A DNA stretch of 41,650 nt from a virus, in the IMG/VR virus record IMGVR_UViG_3300044627_002952, positions 1-41,650 of that record; one strand, 5' to 3'. The notes beneath the pieces are model-generated. The model did not search any database, was not told where the DNA came from, and saw only the letters and a program-made list of their open reading frames with translations. The stretch's first letter is position 1. Each line of letters opens with the position of its first letter. Both the position numbers and the translations under genes were made by a program. Shown piece by piece: positions 18,201-25,102 of the stretch.

Positions 18201-19217
18201 AGTAATTGGACACCAGAACTAACATGTAAACAATTATTTGGAGAAAATTGCTGCGAATGTATTGGTAAAGATCCAAATCAAAATTTAACTATGGAAGAGT
18301 ATGCAGATTTGATGATAGATCAAAGAAAATGTGAAACCTGCGGTGAAGATTGCAATTTTGGTTGCCCAGAAGAAACAACACCATTGTTTACAGCCGAAGA
18401 TGCAAATACTACTTTTAAAAATAGTTATGGAACTACAAATACAACTCCAGTAACAACTGGAGATGCTAGAGATGATTTGTTTGGTACTAGAACAAATTAT
18501 GCTTCTGGTATAAACACAGGAGGTCCTGGTGGTGGTGTATCTACTGGAGGTGGACAAACTGATGGTCAGGGAAATGTATGTGATAATACTGATTGCGACA
18601 ATGAATTTTGCGGGCCACAACCGGCAATTGGGCCTTGTGATACACAATGTGGGTATAATGGGCTTTCTTATGATAATTTAGCATTTGTATTGCAACAAAA
18701 TAATTACAATTATGGAAGAACATATACTGTTAGCGCAGATGATGAAACACAACAAGTTCGTTGCACTGTTTGTAAATGTTCTGGATACAATACATGTTAT
18801 GTAAGATTTGCCGGAAAAGTTCAAAAATATGGTCCAAATTCACAAACAGGGTTTTATGAACCTCAAGAGGATCAAAACGGAAATCTATTTAATACGGGTT
18901 ATATTAACATGGATACTCCATACCATTATTTAAGTCCAAGTTCAAAAGCAGGAAGAGACGCAATTTCTCTTGTTCAAGATTGTAACAATTCATGTAGAGA
19001 TTCAACTACAAATCCTGATATCTATTGTAGATGTGAAAATATTAATACTATAGGAACAATAATGTGTCCCGGTGGAATAGTAAAAGCATATAAACAAAAT
19101 CCTTCCGATTGCCAACTTAATAGCAAATTGTGGTGCGGTTATTTTCGTTCAGGCCGCGTAATATTAAAACCAATAACTATGTCCGATGTTGATGACACCA
19201 ATTACGCATACGTATAA
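15294..19217 (+). CDS. Giant cysteine-rich protein, 1307 aa
   Basis: I count about 63 Cys, many in pairs or clusters: GCCSCNVTSCC at the start, G-C-K-C-C near residue 95, and a dense C-terminal third (CSKPNDYCCDN, PCGCECTGIKDC, CETCGEDCNFGC, CTVCKC). Large Tyr/Trp/Pro-rich regions lie between. No signal peptide or known domain is seen. A long Gly-Gly and Thr-rich linker occurs around residues 1075-1090 (GGPGGGVSTGGG). Size and position among late genes suggest a virion surface or adhesion protein stabilised by disulfides or bound metal; that is inference. The small Cys-rich gene at 19233 follows 15 bases later. Confidence 0.8.
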   Translation: MPKKGCCSCNVTSCCAQHNYTNNVAMIGDLLTGLDFVLKADGSIETDNQGNPVTIEKSQVYPIHKDDELILFQTPYEGDLGNNANQIYNNGQNGCKCCYGYSRIALQRSRTIRQKYKYTGCSWVWYPPKYLFNYDQNIPQCGIAYEKIGGSTPDFNVNCFEFASGFNAGNAEPEEGPDVCTVCTQINPMLTNSNLNDAFGNKIFDIYGNFTGADASVSPMFDVRPLASGWHLQFTSTLYPGQFASDGECCSCVWADPTIPQIVPDYSTSCWGRTGLRYVPGKCNAISSVRSGQNILSKNGGYFYSTFEGRIRGREGSKALKESEVFVMGEGTEPAYFYKAPESVYKPSSGGYLQNSCTFCSLSPYLRDMAYNDYPWAYNLFCAGGSRSASAKTYNFPISFIKTGFWTLPPEVGLYSETIVGGSTNIDIPMEQWIEVLGEHTFYSQLVGMVQLEHYWEYTGVNKSDLDAAVKTIPYGLEEGADVQDRWNYWKQRTTPRMFVLKSSATPLFTFDLVYADRIGIFQKFADPDQSATQPDGSTNIDGRMTIGKFLSYFSTFSNGYFNKAPIPIDDRGRAAYPPGCDEPGYKYVRIVKEIIDAMCEAGIIGTRDHRQNIYNEIKQIIETGLENGSNGAYYKPLENGNPIFVTPDDFNKLKEKYYTPYERMCTPAEMFPGIDSPIEETRLNAFGKFGPIRKIIPPSYIFLPDVSWDVQDWRNNNDGENPPEMPAFIYKSNGVNPDDIFTDGPKQVRSCVDGTILQTTSRKKIQDLQYSKYYSGGVYSAGAPDYVNSQLFFRAIPGRWSFVKWAPMTSQCEWCNRQSSPCSAYEIYGEGPPSTGEPGYLWHSEGIRTTLYKGNSKFSNTNLYAGGYSGMCNGINATDSRPLPVDSAPDGTDCTSAPGDIVANRTLGALCGFQSIAWDASGSPSTVKCVPSCSKPNDYCCDNTIFPCGCECTGIKDCAQTNIEVNGNSNWTPELTCKQLFGENCCECIGKDPNQNLTMEEYADLMIDQRKCETCGEDCNFGCPEETTPLFTAEDANTTFKNSYGTTNTTPVTTGDARDDLFGTRTNYASGINTGGPGGGVSTGGGQTDGQGNVCDNTDCDNEFCGPQPAIGPCDTQCGYNGLSYDNLAFVLQQNNYNYGRTYTVSADDETQQVRCTVCKCSGYNTCYVRFAGKVQKYGPNSQTGFYEPQEDQNGNLFNTGYINMDTPYHYLSPSSKAGRDAISLVQDCNNSCRDSTTNPDIYCRCENINTIGTIMCPGGIVKAYKQNPSDCQLNSKLWCGYFRSGRVILKPITMSDVDDTNYAYV

Positions 19218-19232
19218 ATTATGGGAGAATGT

Positions 19233-19694
19233 ATGAATTCAAATAAGACCGTTGTGTTGAATGGATCGATTACTGAAATGAATGTTTCTGGTATGTTAGA
19301 TTTAAGTGATCCAGTTCAAGTAAAAAAATATAATGAAACAATGAAAAAACAATTCAAAAAATCATTTTCATGTGGAATAGGAATAAAAAATTTTGGTTTA
19401 GGTAATATTGTTGATAAAATAACAACATATACTGGAATTAAAAAATTAATTAAATTAGTGTTTAAAGAATGTGGTTGTGAAAAGAGAAGAGTATATCTAA
19501 ACAAATGGAATGTTTATCTACCATATGTTTTTATCAAATTTAATCTAACTTCACAATTTAAAGAATTAGAAGTTGCTCCAAAATCTGAATTAAGAATTGG
19601 CCACGAAGAAGCAATTCCAGAAACTCCCATACCAAGATCTATGGTAAAAAAATCAAAATCTGGTTGTGGGTGCAATAAAAAATTCAATAAATAA
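19233..19694 (+). CDS. Hypothetical protein with Cys-rich ends, 153 aa
   Basis: The start at 19233 (MNSNKTVVLNG) has GGGAG five bases upstream; an ATG at 19221 is in frame but would place the Shine-Dalgarno inside the gene. Lys-rich, with E-C-G-C-E near residue 80 and G-C-G-C-N near the C-terminus. No family recognised. It follows the giant Cys-rich protein closely and shares its cysteine bias, so they may be partners. Confidence 0.7.
   Translation: MNSNKTVVLNGSITEMNVSGMLDLSDPVQVKKYNETMKKQFKKSFSCGIGIKNFGLGNIVDKITTYTGIKKLIKLVFKECGCEKRRVYLNKWNVYLPYVFIKFNLTSQFKELEVAPKSELRIGHEEAIPETPIPRSMVKKSKSGCGCNKKFNK
19686..19693 (+). promoter_or_regulatory. Late promoter, leaderless
   Basis: AATAAATA, overlapping the stop of the previous gene, with five bases to the ATG at 19699. 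Confidence 0.6.
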
Positions 19695-19698
19695 TTAT

Positions 19699-19908
19699 AT
19701 GGCAAAGGGAAAAATTAAAAACACCAAAAGAAAGCCTACGGAAAATAAGTATTATTACTTTGTTGCTCACGTAGATCCTAATGGTGATGTCATTCCCCTT
19801 TTATTGACAGATATTGAGTTTAAAAAAGCCAAAGCAAGGGCAGAACGAAATCCTGAAGATGTCCCGGTGGATTTTATTGCTTTCACACAATGCCACAAGG
19901 ATAAATAA
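19699..19908 (+). CDS. Hypothetical 69-aa protein
   Basis: The start at 19699 is chosen because AATAAATA lies five bases upstream. A basic N-terminus (MAKGKIKNTKRKPTE) is followed by a beta segment (YYYFVAHVDPNGDVIPLLL) and a helix (EFKKAKARAERNPED). No family recognised. Confidence 0.72.
   Translation: MAKGKIKNTKRKPTENKYYYFVAHVDPNGDVIPLLLTDIEFKKAKARAERNPEDVPVDFIAFTQCHKDK
19900..19907 (+). promoter_or_regulatory. Late promoter, near-leaderless
   Basis: GATAAATA with seven bases to the ATG at 19915. It covers the end of the preceding gene. Confidence 0.55.
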
Positions 19909-19914
19909 TTTACC

Positions 19915-20277
19915 ATGACATGCGTACAAAAATTAATGAACTTTCAAAATGAGATTAGACTCCATCACTGGGGAACTAAATCATATTCAGCACACAAAGC
20001 TCTAGGAAATTTATATGAAGGTCTTGATGATTTAATTGATACTTTTACTGAAACATATATTGGTGTTTATGGAAAAGAAAAAATTAAACAAATTTCAGAT
20101 CTTCAACTAAATGGTCCATACAGAACATCTGCCGAACAAGTAGTAAATTCTCTTGAAGATTATTTAATGAATGAAATTGAAAAAGAAATAGAAAAAGATC
20201 AAACATCATTGTTAAATATACGTGATGAGATGCTTGGTCTGGCCCAACAAACCAAGTATCTCCTGACGCTCACCTGA
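19915..20277 (+). CDS. Ferritin-like phage protein (DUF5856 type), 120 aa
   Basis: The pattern QNEIRLHHWGTKSYSAHKAL followed by LYEGLDDLIDTFTETYIGVYG matches the small ferritin-like family DUF5856 common in large phages (H-W-x-T-x-S-Y-x-x-H-x-x-L, then D-x-x-D-x-F-x-E-x-Y). Those residues could bind a metal pair as in Dps, but the family has no proven role. The C-terminal helix is acidic. Late promoter upstream. Confidence 0.78.
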   Translation: MTCVQKLMNFQNEIRLHHWGTKSYSAHKALGNLYEGLDDLIDTFTETYIGVYGKEKIKQISDLQLNGPYRTSAEQVVNSLEDYLMNEIEKEIEKDQTSLLNIRDEMLGLAQQTKYLLTLT

Positions 20278-20291
20278 GCACAGGAGTAAAA

Positions 20292-20663
20292 ATGAAGATT
20301 TCAGAGTTAGTTTACGAAATTCGGTCTCTAGCTCGCAAGGAAACAGATCCCTTAAAGAAGGATCTGTTTTTTCAATGTGCCAAAGCACTTGAAGTGTGTG
20401 GTAATCTCGCAAAGGTTGCAGATCTCGTTGTTGCAGAGCATTACACAACACTAAAGCCAGCAGTAAATGAGTTAGATGAAATCAAATGGCCTATTGATGA
20501 AGTTACAATCAAAGGACTTGAAGATCATCTAAATGAATTAGAACGCTGCAGCATGTTGGAAAAAAATGATCGTTGGCCATATGGAGCAGACATTTTTTCT
20601 AAGTTTACTGTTCCTGTAGCAATCGAACATCTACAAAAGGAATCAGAGCAGAATAAATCTTAG
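20292..20663 (+). CDS. Hypothetical helical protein, 123 aa
   Basis: Helical and charged; no family recognised. CAGGAG lies five bases before the ATG. A hairpin with the look of an intrinsic terminator lies inside the gene (20341-20373). The 3' end overlaps the convergent metallopeptidase gene by 59 bases, so the two should not be transcribed strongly at the same time. Confidence 0.7.
   Translation: MKISELVYEIRSLARKETDPLKKDLFFQCAKALEVCGNLAKVADLVVAEHYTTLKPAVNELDEIKWPIDEVTIKGLEDHLNELERCSMLEKNDRWPYGADIFSKFTVPVAIEHLQKESEQNKS
20341..20373 (+). terminator. Terminator-like hairpin inside a coding region
   Basis: AAACAGATCC, 9-base loop, GGATCTGTTT, then a T-run, about 50 bases after the ATG at 20292. 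It could attenuate the gene when translation stalls. Confidence 0.5.
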
Positions 20664-21225
20664 GTGGAATTGTTTTGTGACTTTTGACCTTCATAGTCGA
20701 AGGCATTAGTTTCATTATAATTCTGCTCTTGTAAGGACTCTTTTTGTACATCCAATATCTTCTTGTTTCTTCCATCAAGAAGTGGGTGTAGATGTAACAG
20801 TTTGCTTGCTTTGCATAATACTTGGTATCTATTGGAAGATTAAATTGCTTTATTAATTTCATAGCGCGTTTTTCACAATCGCGTTCCATAGCACGAACCA
20901 AGAAAAAAGCCCTCTTTACAGTTTGAGGGTCATAATCTTTTCCAAGCAACCAATTTTCTACTATTACGGAGGCTTTATCCGATTTTCTATAAATTTGTAT
21001 GTCGTTTATATATTGGAGGAAATGGCAGTATTCATGAACTAGGGTGGATAAAAATCCTTCCCCGTTCCCCGCCATTTTTATTAAAATTTCTCTATCGTCA
21101 AAGAATCCGGGGCACATTATGCCATTGCAGTTAACCTGCTTACCTTTTCCAATTACCAATTTTCCACCGTATTGTTTTAAGTGATCTCTCACAAACTTTA
21201 CGAACTGATTGATTCCCTGTGCCAT
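20605..21225 (-). CDS. Zinc metallopeptidase-like protein (HExxH), 206 aa
   Basis: H-E-Y-C-H at residues 64-68 in the helix STLVHEYCHFLQY is the classical zinc-peptidase motif. A later helix with M-E-R-D-C-E-K-R-A-M (near 112-121) could give the third ligand, as in ImmA/IrrE-type and other gluzincin peptidases. The C-terminal 40 residues are strongly basic (KKSPYKSRIIMKLMPSTMKV). GAGGAGG precedes the ATG, and a sigma70 promoter (TTGACT 21265-21270, ATAATA 21242-21247) suggests early expression. Its target is unknown; cleavage of a host repressor or stress protein is possible. Confidence 0.75.
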   Translation of the reverse strand: MAQGINQFVKFVRDHLKQYGGKLVIGKGKQVNCNGIMCPGFFDDREILIKMAGNGEGFLSTLVHEYCHFLQYINDIQIYRKSDKASVIVENWLLGKDYDPQTVKRAFFLVRAMERDCEKRAMKLIKQFNLPIDTKYYAKQANCYIYTHFLMEETRRYWMYKKSPYKSRIIMKLMPSTMKVKSHKTIPPKIYSALIPFVDVRLLQEQ

Positions 21226-21241
21226 AGGACCTCCTCAGCCG

Positions 21242-21289
21242 TATTATTTAGAATAATACTTGACAGTCAAGAATTGGGTGCTATATTAT
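21242..21289. promoter_or_regulatory. Overlapping divergent promoters sharing a palindromic -35
   Basis: CTTGACAGTCAAG (21259-21271) is a perfect 13-base palindrome. Rightward: TTGACA 21260-21265, TATTAT 21284-21289. Leftward: TTGACT 21265-21270, ATAATA 21242-21247. The two polymerases would compete for the same site, so the metallopeptidase and the HTH gene are probably mutually regulated. Confidence 0.72.
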
Positions 21290-21318
21290 AGCAACTTCTT
21301 ATAAGAAAGGAAAGTGTT

Positions 21319-21555
21319 ATGGAAATTACTACTGTTGATCGTCCGACCAAGATTCAGAGAGTGTTTGATTACATGCGTTCTGGCCGCCCGCTAACGGCTG
21401 GAGAGGCACGGAAGCGTTTCCGCGTCAGCAACATGCGCGCCACGATGCATGACCTCAAGGAAGCGTTTGACCGACTTGACAGCAACTACACCGTAGTTCG
21501 CATGACCCAGAATGGTCGTAGCTACTACAAGGTTACTCGTAACCGCGCTCGTTAA
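21319..21555 (+). CDS. Winged-helix DNA-binding protein, 78 aa
   Basis: RPTKIQRVFDYMRSGRPLTAGEARKRF followed by a recognition-helix-like SNMRATMHDLKEAF and a wing (YTVVRMTQNGRSYYKV) fits a small winged-helix protein. Basic overall. AAGGAAA before the ATG; sigma70-type promoter shared back to back with the metallopeptidase gene; strong terminator right after. Probably an early transcription regulator. Confidence 0.75.
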   Translation: MEITTVDRPTKIQRVFDYMRSGRPLTAGEARKRFRVSNMRATMHDLKEAFDRLDSNYTVVRMTQNGRSYYKVTRNRAR

Positions 21556-21574
21556 AATTTGTAGTTAAACATTC

Positions 21575-21604
21575 AAAAACCCTCCCATGTGGGAGGGTTT
21601 TTTT
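21575..21604. terminator. Bidirectional intrinsic terminator
   Basis: AAAAACCCTCCC, loop ATGT, GGGAGGGTTTTT. It ends the HTH gene from the left and the convergent virion gene from the right. Confidence 0.9.
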
Positions 21605-22895
21605 ATAGATACAATTCTACTGTAAGTTGATTTGGTCCAGAGAATACACAGTATAGAGTTTTTGGAAGCGATGTTCCATACAGCAATAAAATGTAACTCT
21701 GATCATATCCGGGAACACCAGACTTATAATAACTAGTTATAAGTTTTTGTTGTAGATTTGCATCAGTAAATATATCAACATTCCATCCCTGCAAAGATGG
21801 GTGGCTAAAATCTAATTTGAGATTTCCATTCAATGATGTAAAAGTCAAAGAAGATACTGAACTGGGTATACCTGACAACCCTCTATTGGTGAATACTGAA
21901 TAAGGAACTGTTACGGTCAACTGATCCGCTGTTATGCTTGCTGGGCCAATAGAAAAGTAAACACTATTTACGTAATATACGGTTTTATTTCCATTTAAAG
22001 CAAAAGAAGAATATTGCAAACCATTATCACAGTCTTGGCATGGACCCCAATAAGAATAATAAGTCGCACCTAGAGCCTGCGATCTCATTTGGGCTTGATA
22101 TTCATTTTGATTTTCGTAACAGTTTTGTTTTAATAAATTTGAATCATAAACAACAAACGATCCAATTACATTTTCTGGTTTTTCAATTATTGAAACATTT
22201 GATTCACCACGCAAATATAAATTTAATGTTGTTGATGTTGTTTTTAAATCTTGATCTGTTAGTGTTGAACCTGTTACGTATATTGCTTCTGTTTCATCTT
22301 TAAATTTAACAGCACCATAAGTTTTTATTCTTCCAGAATTTAAAGTTGATCCAGATATTTCAATATATTCCTCAAATCCAAATGCAGAACCAAGGATTCC
22401 GGTATCTTTAAAAGTGGTGTTCTTTTTATTTGGAAGAGTATTTAATATATAATTTGCAGCAGTTGAACCACCGGTATATCCTATGTTAAACTGTGGTATG
22501 GTTACAAAATTTTGTTTATCAAAGAATGTATAATTTGATATGGCTGTAAATCCAGATGTTACTGTACCAATTATTGTTTTATAATCATTAAAGTTTGAAG
22601 AATATGTAAAAGTTCCACCAATAAAAGTTCTTACATTTGCTGTTTCATCATAATATTCAGTGTTTGTAAAATATACACTACTTCCAATAGGTAGATTTGA
22701 AAATATTCTTTTTAAAAATACCCTATCTGAATTGTTGTATGTATCTGAATAATCTATGTAACAAGTAGAACCATCTATAGAAACATTTGGAACGGTGTTA
22801 AACCAACATTTAGAAAAACAAGGGTCTAGGGTTGTTCCTTTGACAACAATCCCAGTATTTACAATACCACGTACTTTATTAAGAGTATATGCCAT
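21603..22895 (-). CDS. Probable virion surface protein, 430 aa
   Basis: Beta-rich, with high Thr, Ser, Asn, Tyr and Gly, and few charged residues, as in phage fibres and decoration proteins. Four-Cys groupings occur near the N-terminus (DPCFSKCWF) and around residue 285 (GPCQDCDNG). No domain recognised. It follows the 314-residue protein by three bases, so the two are one operon. Confidence 0.68.
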   Translation of the reverse strand: MAYTLNKVRGIVNTGIVVKGTTLDPCFSKCWFNTVPNVSIDGSTCYIDYSDTYNNSDRVFLKRIFSNLPIGSSVYFTNTEYYDETANVRTFIGGTFTYSSNFNDYKTIIGTVTSGFTAISNYTFFDKQNFVTIPQFNIGYTGGSTAANYILNTLPNKKNTTFKDTGILGSAFGFEEYIEISGSTLNSGRIKTYGAVKFKDETEAIYVTGSTLTDQDLKTTSTTLNLYLRGESNVSIIEKPENVIGSFVVYDSNLLKQNCYENQNEYQAQMRSQALGATYYSYWGPCQDCDNGLQYSSFALNGNKTVYYVNSVYFSIGPASITADQLTVTVPYSVFTNRGLSGIPSSVSSLTFTSLNGNLKLDFSHPSLQGWNVDIFTDANLQQKLITSYYKSGVPGYDQSYILLLYGTSLPKTLYCVFSGPNQLTVELYL

Positions 22896-22898
22896 TTA

Positions 22899-23843
22899 TT
22901 ACGATGCAAGGAAAGTTATAATTTGTGTTCCAGATGCGGCTTGTACCCAAATTTTATCTGTGTTTGATATATCCAAGAATACGTTATCGCCGGGATCCAT
23001 GGCAAATCCAACGGATGCACCAGCAAAACCAGCGGTATTGCCTACATAAATGAAATCTGTATTTGTTGAGAGCGCTTTCAAATTTACACCTTTACTTGAT
23101 GTAAATCCTGTGGCATCTAATTGTGATGCAGAAGTTGTGGTGCTAACGCGGCTGTTCTTGAACGAAGATGGACGAGTTACTGCAAATCCACCAAGATCGC
23201 TTCTGAGACCTACAACCTGTCCATAGATGGCTGTCATCCCGGAGAGGATCGCAACATCGTTAATGTTTGCAGTTCCGCCTACGGTTACATTTACTGCTGT
23301 GGCCCCGGATAGACCTACTACGGTTACTGTAGAAGGAATTGTTGCACTTATTGTTGCGCCGGTGATATTTACGTTCAACGCACCGTTTGTGTATGATAAA
23401 GAATTTCCGGCCTGATCGACTAGGTTTACATAAACATAAGTTAATCCAGATGGACCCCATACAGAAACAGAGTTTGTTGATTTTGAAAGTGGTACGCCAC
23501 CAGTAACTTCTACTCTGTATCCGGTTGCAGTTGCAACATATATTGGAGAACTTGTAACGCCTGTTACAGTTACGGTTCCAGATACTGGAACTGGAGTTCC
23601 ACCACCGATCCCTTGGACGTTGATGGTTCCGGTAAATCCAGAAATTGTTGCTGTCATTCCAGCGGCTATTGTTACTGGTAATGGATTTGTAGAGTTGACC
23701 ATTGTGGCAACCGCATCAGTACCATATGCCAGTTTAATCAACTGGTAATGGCCTGTAATACCACCTGTGCCGACATAATCGGTGGCGATGCTTGCGGTTA
23801 TACCAGATGTAGTGATTTGGATTGAGTCTGATGTTGCTCCCAT
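22899..23843 (-). CDS. Probable virion fibre/decoration protein, 314 aa
   Basis: Starts with HYQLIKLAYGTDAVATMV and NPLPVTI, an opening I associate with structural proteins of aquatic phages. It then runs through repeated Val/Thr/Gly strands (GTVTVTGVTSSP, STVTVVGLSGATAVNVTVGG) and ends in a compact domain. It is probably a trimeric beta-structure. AGAGG lies five bases before the ATG. A CCTAAATA variant upstream (about 23870-23877, minus) may be its late promoter. Confidence 0.7.
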   Translation of the reverse strand: MGATSDSIQITTSGITASIATDYVGTGGITGHYQLIKLAYGTDAVATMVNSTNPLPVTIAAGMTATISGFTGTINVQGIGGGTPVPVSGTVTVTGVTSSPIYVATATGYRVEVTGGVPLSKSTNSVSVWGPSGLTYVYVNLVDQAGNSLSYTNGALNVNITGATISATIPSTVTVVGLSGATAVNVTVGGTANINDVAILSGMTAIYGQVVGLRSDLGGFAVTRPSSFKNSRVSTTTSASQLDATGFTSSKGVNLKALSTNTDFIYVGNTAGFAGASVGFAMDPGDNVFLDISNTDKIWVQAASGTQIITFLAS

Positions 23844-23887
23844 AGGATCCTCTAAATAGTTCTAGAATATTTAGGTCTAAGTAATTA

Positions 23888-23915
23888 TTGAACTTTATTA
23901 TTTATGAGGTATACT
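23888..23915 (+). promoter_or_regulatory. Promoter of gp33, leaderless
   Basis: TTGAAC (23888-23893), 16-base spacer, TATACT (23910-23915), five bases, ATG at 23921. The same leaderless layout as in the GC-rich arm. Confidence 0.7.
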
Positions 23916-23920
23916 GTTAT

Positions 23921-24154
23921 ATGTACATTGATGATACAGCCAAAGAAAAATTTTCAAATAAGGTTTTAGAAAGAGTAAAATCTACTAAATTACCTTTTAT
24001 GGATTGTGTTTTAGAACTTTCAGAAGAAATGGGATTAGATCCATCGGCTGCTGGAAAACTTCTTACAAAACCTTTAATTGAAAAAATTCAATATGAAGCC
24101 CAAGAATTGCATTTGATTAAAAAATCCAAATCTCGTAAGCTTCCAATTGACTAA
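23921..24154 (+). CDS. gp33: Late transcription co-activator gp33
   Basis: In T4, gp33 bridges RNA polymerase, the late sigma factor gp55 and the sliding clamp gp45 to activate late promoters. The segment S-T-K-L-P-F-M-D-C-V-L-E-L, then D-P-S-A-A-G-K-L-L-T-K-P-L-I-E-K-I-Q-Y-E-A fits the short gp33 of marine T4-like phages. 77 residues, against 112 in T4. Its neighbour gp32 is also its T4 neighbour. ATG at 23921 is preferred over an upstream TTG because TATACT ends five bases upstream. It should act on the TATAAATA promoters seen here. Confidence 0.85.
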   Translation: MYIDDTAKEKFSNKVLERVKSTKLPFMDCVLELSEEMGLDPSAAGKLLTKPLIEKIQYEAQELHLIKKSKSRKLPID

Positions 24155-24174
24155 CTAAAACCGCGATATATACT
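24147..24174 (+). promoter_or_regulatory. Promoter of gp32
   Basis: TTGACT (24147-24152), 16-base spacer, TATACT (24169-24174), overlapping the end of gp33. The predicted start near 24181 begins the gp32 leader. Confidence 0.75.
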
Positions 24175-24180
24175 ATAGAC

Positions 24181-24221
24181 AACTATTAGGCCGAGGTAGT
24201 TCCTCGGGGAAAGATAATACT
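24181..24221 (+). promoter_or_regulatory. gp32 leader with hairpin and possible pseudoknot
   Basis: CCGAGG (24191-24196), loop TAGTT (24197-24201), CCTCGG (24202-24207), followed by GGGGAAAG as ribosome site. The first five leader bases AACTA (24181-24185) can pair with the loop, giving a pseudoknot at the very 5' end. T4 gene 32 mRNA is autoregulated by gp32 binding cooperatively from a 5' pseudoknot; this looks like a shorter counterpart. Confidence 0.65.
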
Positions 24222-25076
24222 ATGGGTTTTTCAGACTTTAAAAAGAAGAGTAAGAATTCAGTCGCATCCCTAACCGAGCGTCTTGACAAGATGAACTCCA
24301 AGGAGAGTTACAAGGACGACCGTCTATGGAAGCCGGGAATTGACAAGGCAGGCAACGGATATGCCGTAATTCGCTTCCTACCGGAGATTGAGGGTGAGGA
24401 TGCACCCTTTGTCGCAGTTTACAGCCACGCATTTAAAGGCAAGGGCGGCTGGCTATTCGAGAACTGCCCAACCACGCTAGGAGAGAAGTGCCCAATTTGC
24501 CAAGCCAATACCGAACTGTGGAACAGTGGTATTGAGGATGACAAGAACATTGCTCGTAGCCGTAAGCGTAAATTGACTTACATCTCAAACATCCTTGTCC
24601 TTGAGGATCCTGCTAATCCAGAGAATAAAGGTAAAAACTTCCTCTATCAGTATGGTACCAAGATCTTTCAGAAGATCCAAGGCTTGGCCCATCCAGAATA
24701 TCAAGATGAGGTTGCAGTTGATCCGTTTAACTTTTGGACTGGTGCAGACTTTAAAATCAAGATTCGCAATGTCGGCGGTTATGTAAACTATGACCGTTCG
24801 GAATTTGCAGCTCCAGCACCTCTATTTGCTGGAGATGACAAGAAGCTTGAGGAACTTTGGAAGAAGCAGTATTCTCTAAAGGAGTTTACTGACAAGAGTC
24901 AGTTCAAGAGTTACGAGGAACTACAGGCTCGTCTAAAGAAGGCAACTGGCGACGATATCCGTGCCCAGTTTACCGAGAAGACCATTGAGGATGATGTTAC
25001 TGAGGACCCAGTGGCATCGGAGGAAATTGAGGAAAAGGATCCTCTAAAGTACTTCTCCGAAATGGAGAATGATTGA
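24222..25076 (+). CDS. gp32: Single-stranded DNA-binding protein gp32
   Basis: Coats ssDNA in replication, recombination and repair. 284 residues (T4 301). N-terminal cooperativity region with S-V-A-S-L-T-E-R-L; the core OB domain; zinc ligands H69, C82, C90 and C93 (T4 H64, C77, C87, C90) in YSHAFKGKGGWLFENC and GEKCPIC; an acidic C-terminal tail (EEIEEKDPLKYFSEMEND) for partner binding. Preceded by a structured leader and GGGGAAAG; followed by a strong terminator. More GC-rich than neighbouring virion genes, as expected for a highly expressed core gene. Confidence 0.95.
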   Translation: MGFSDFKKKSKNSVASLTERLDKMNSKESYKDDRLWKPGIDKAGNGYAVIRFLPEIEGEDAPFVAVYSHAFKGKGGWLFENCPTTLGEKCPICQANTELWNSGIEDDKNIARSRKRKLTYISNILVLEDPANPENKGKNFLYQYGTKIFQKIQGLAHPEYQDEVAVDPFNFWTGADFKIKIRNVGGYVNYDRSEFAAPAPLFAGDDKKLEELWKKQYSLKEFTDKSQFKSYEELQARLKKATGDDIRAQFTEKTIEDDVTEDPVASEEIEEKDPLKYFSEMEND

Positions 25077-25077
25077 G

Positions 25078-25102
25078 AAAAGCCCCGCAAGGGGCTTTTT
25101 TT
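25078..25102. terminator. Bidirectional intrinsic terminator
   Basis: AAAAGCCCC, GCAA tetraloop, GGGGCTTTT plus T-run. It ends gp32 and the convergent baseplate operon. Confidence 0.92.
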
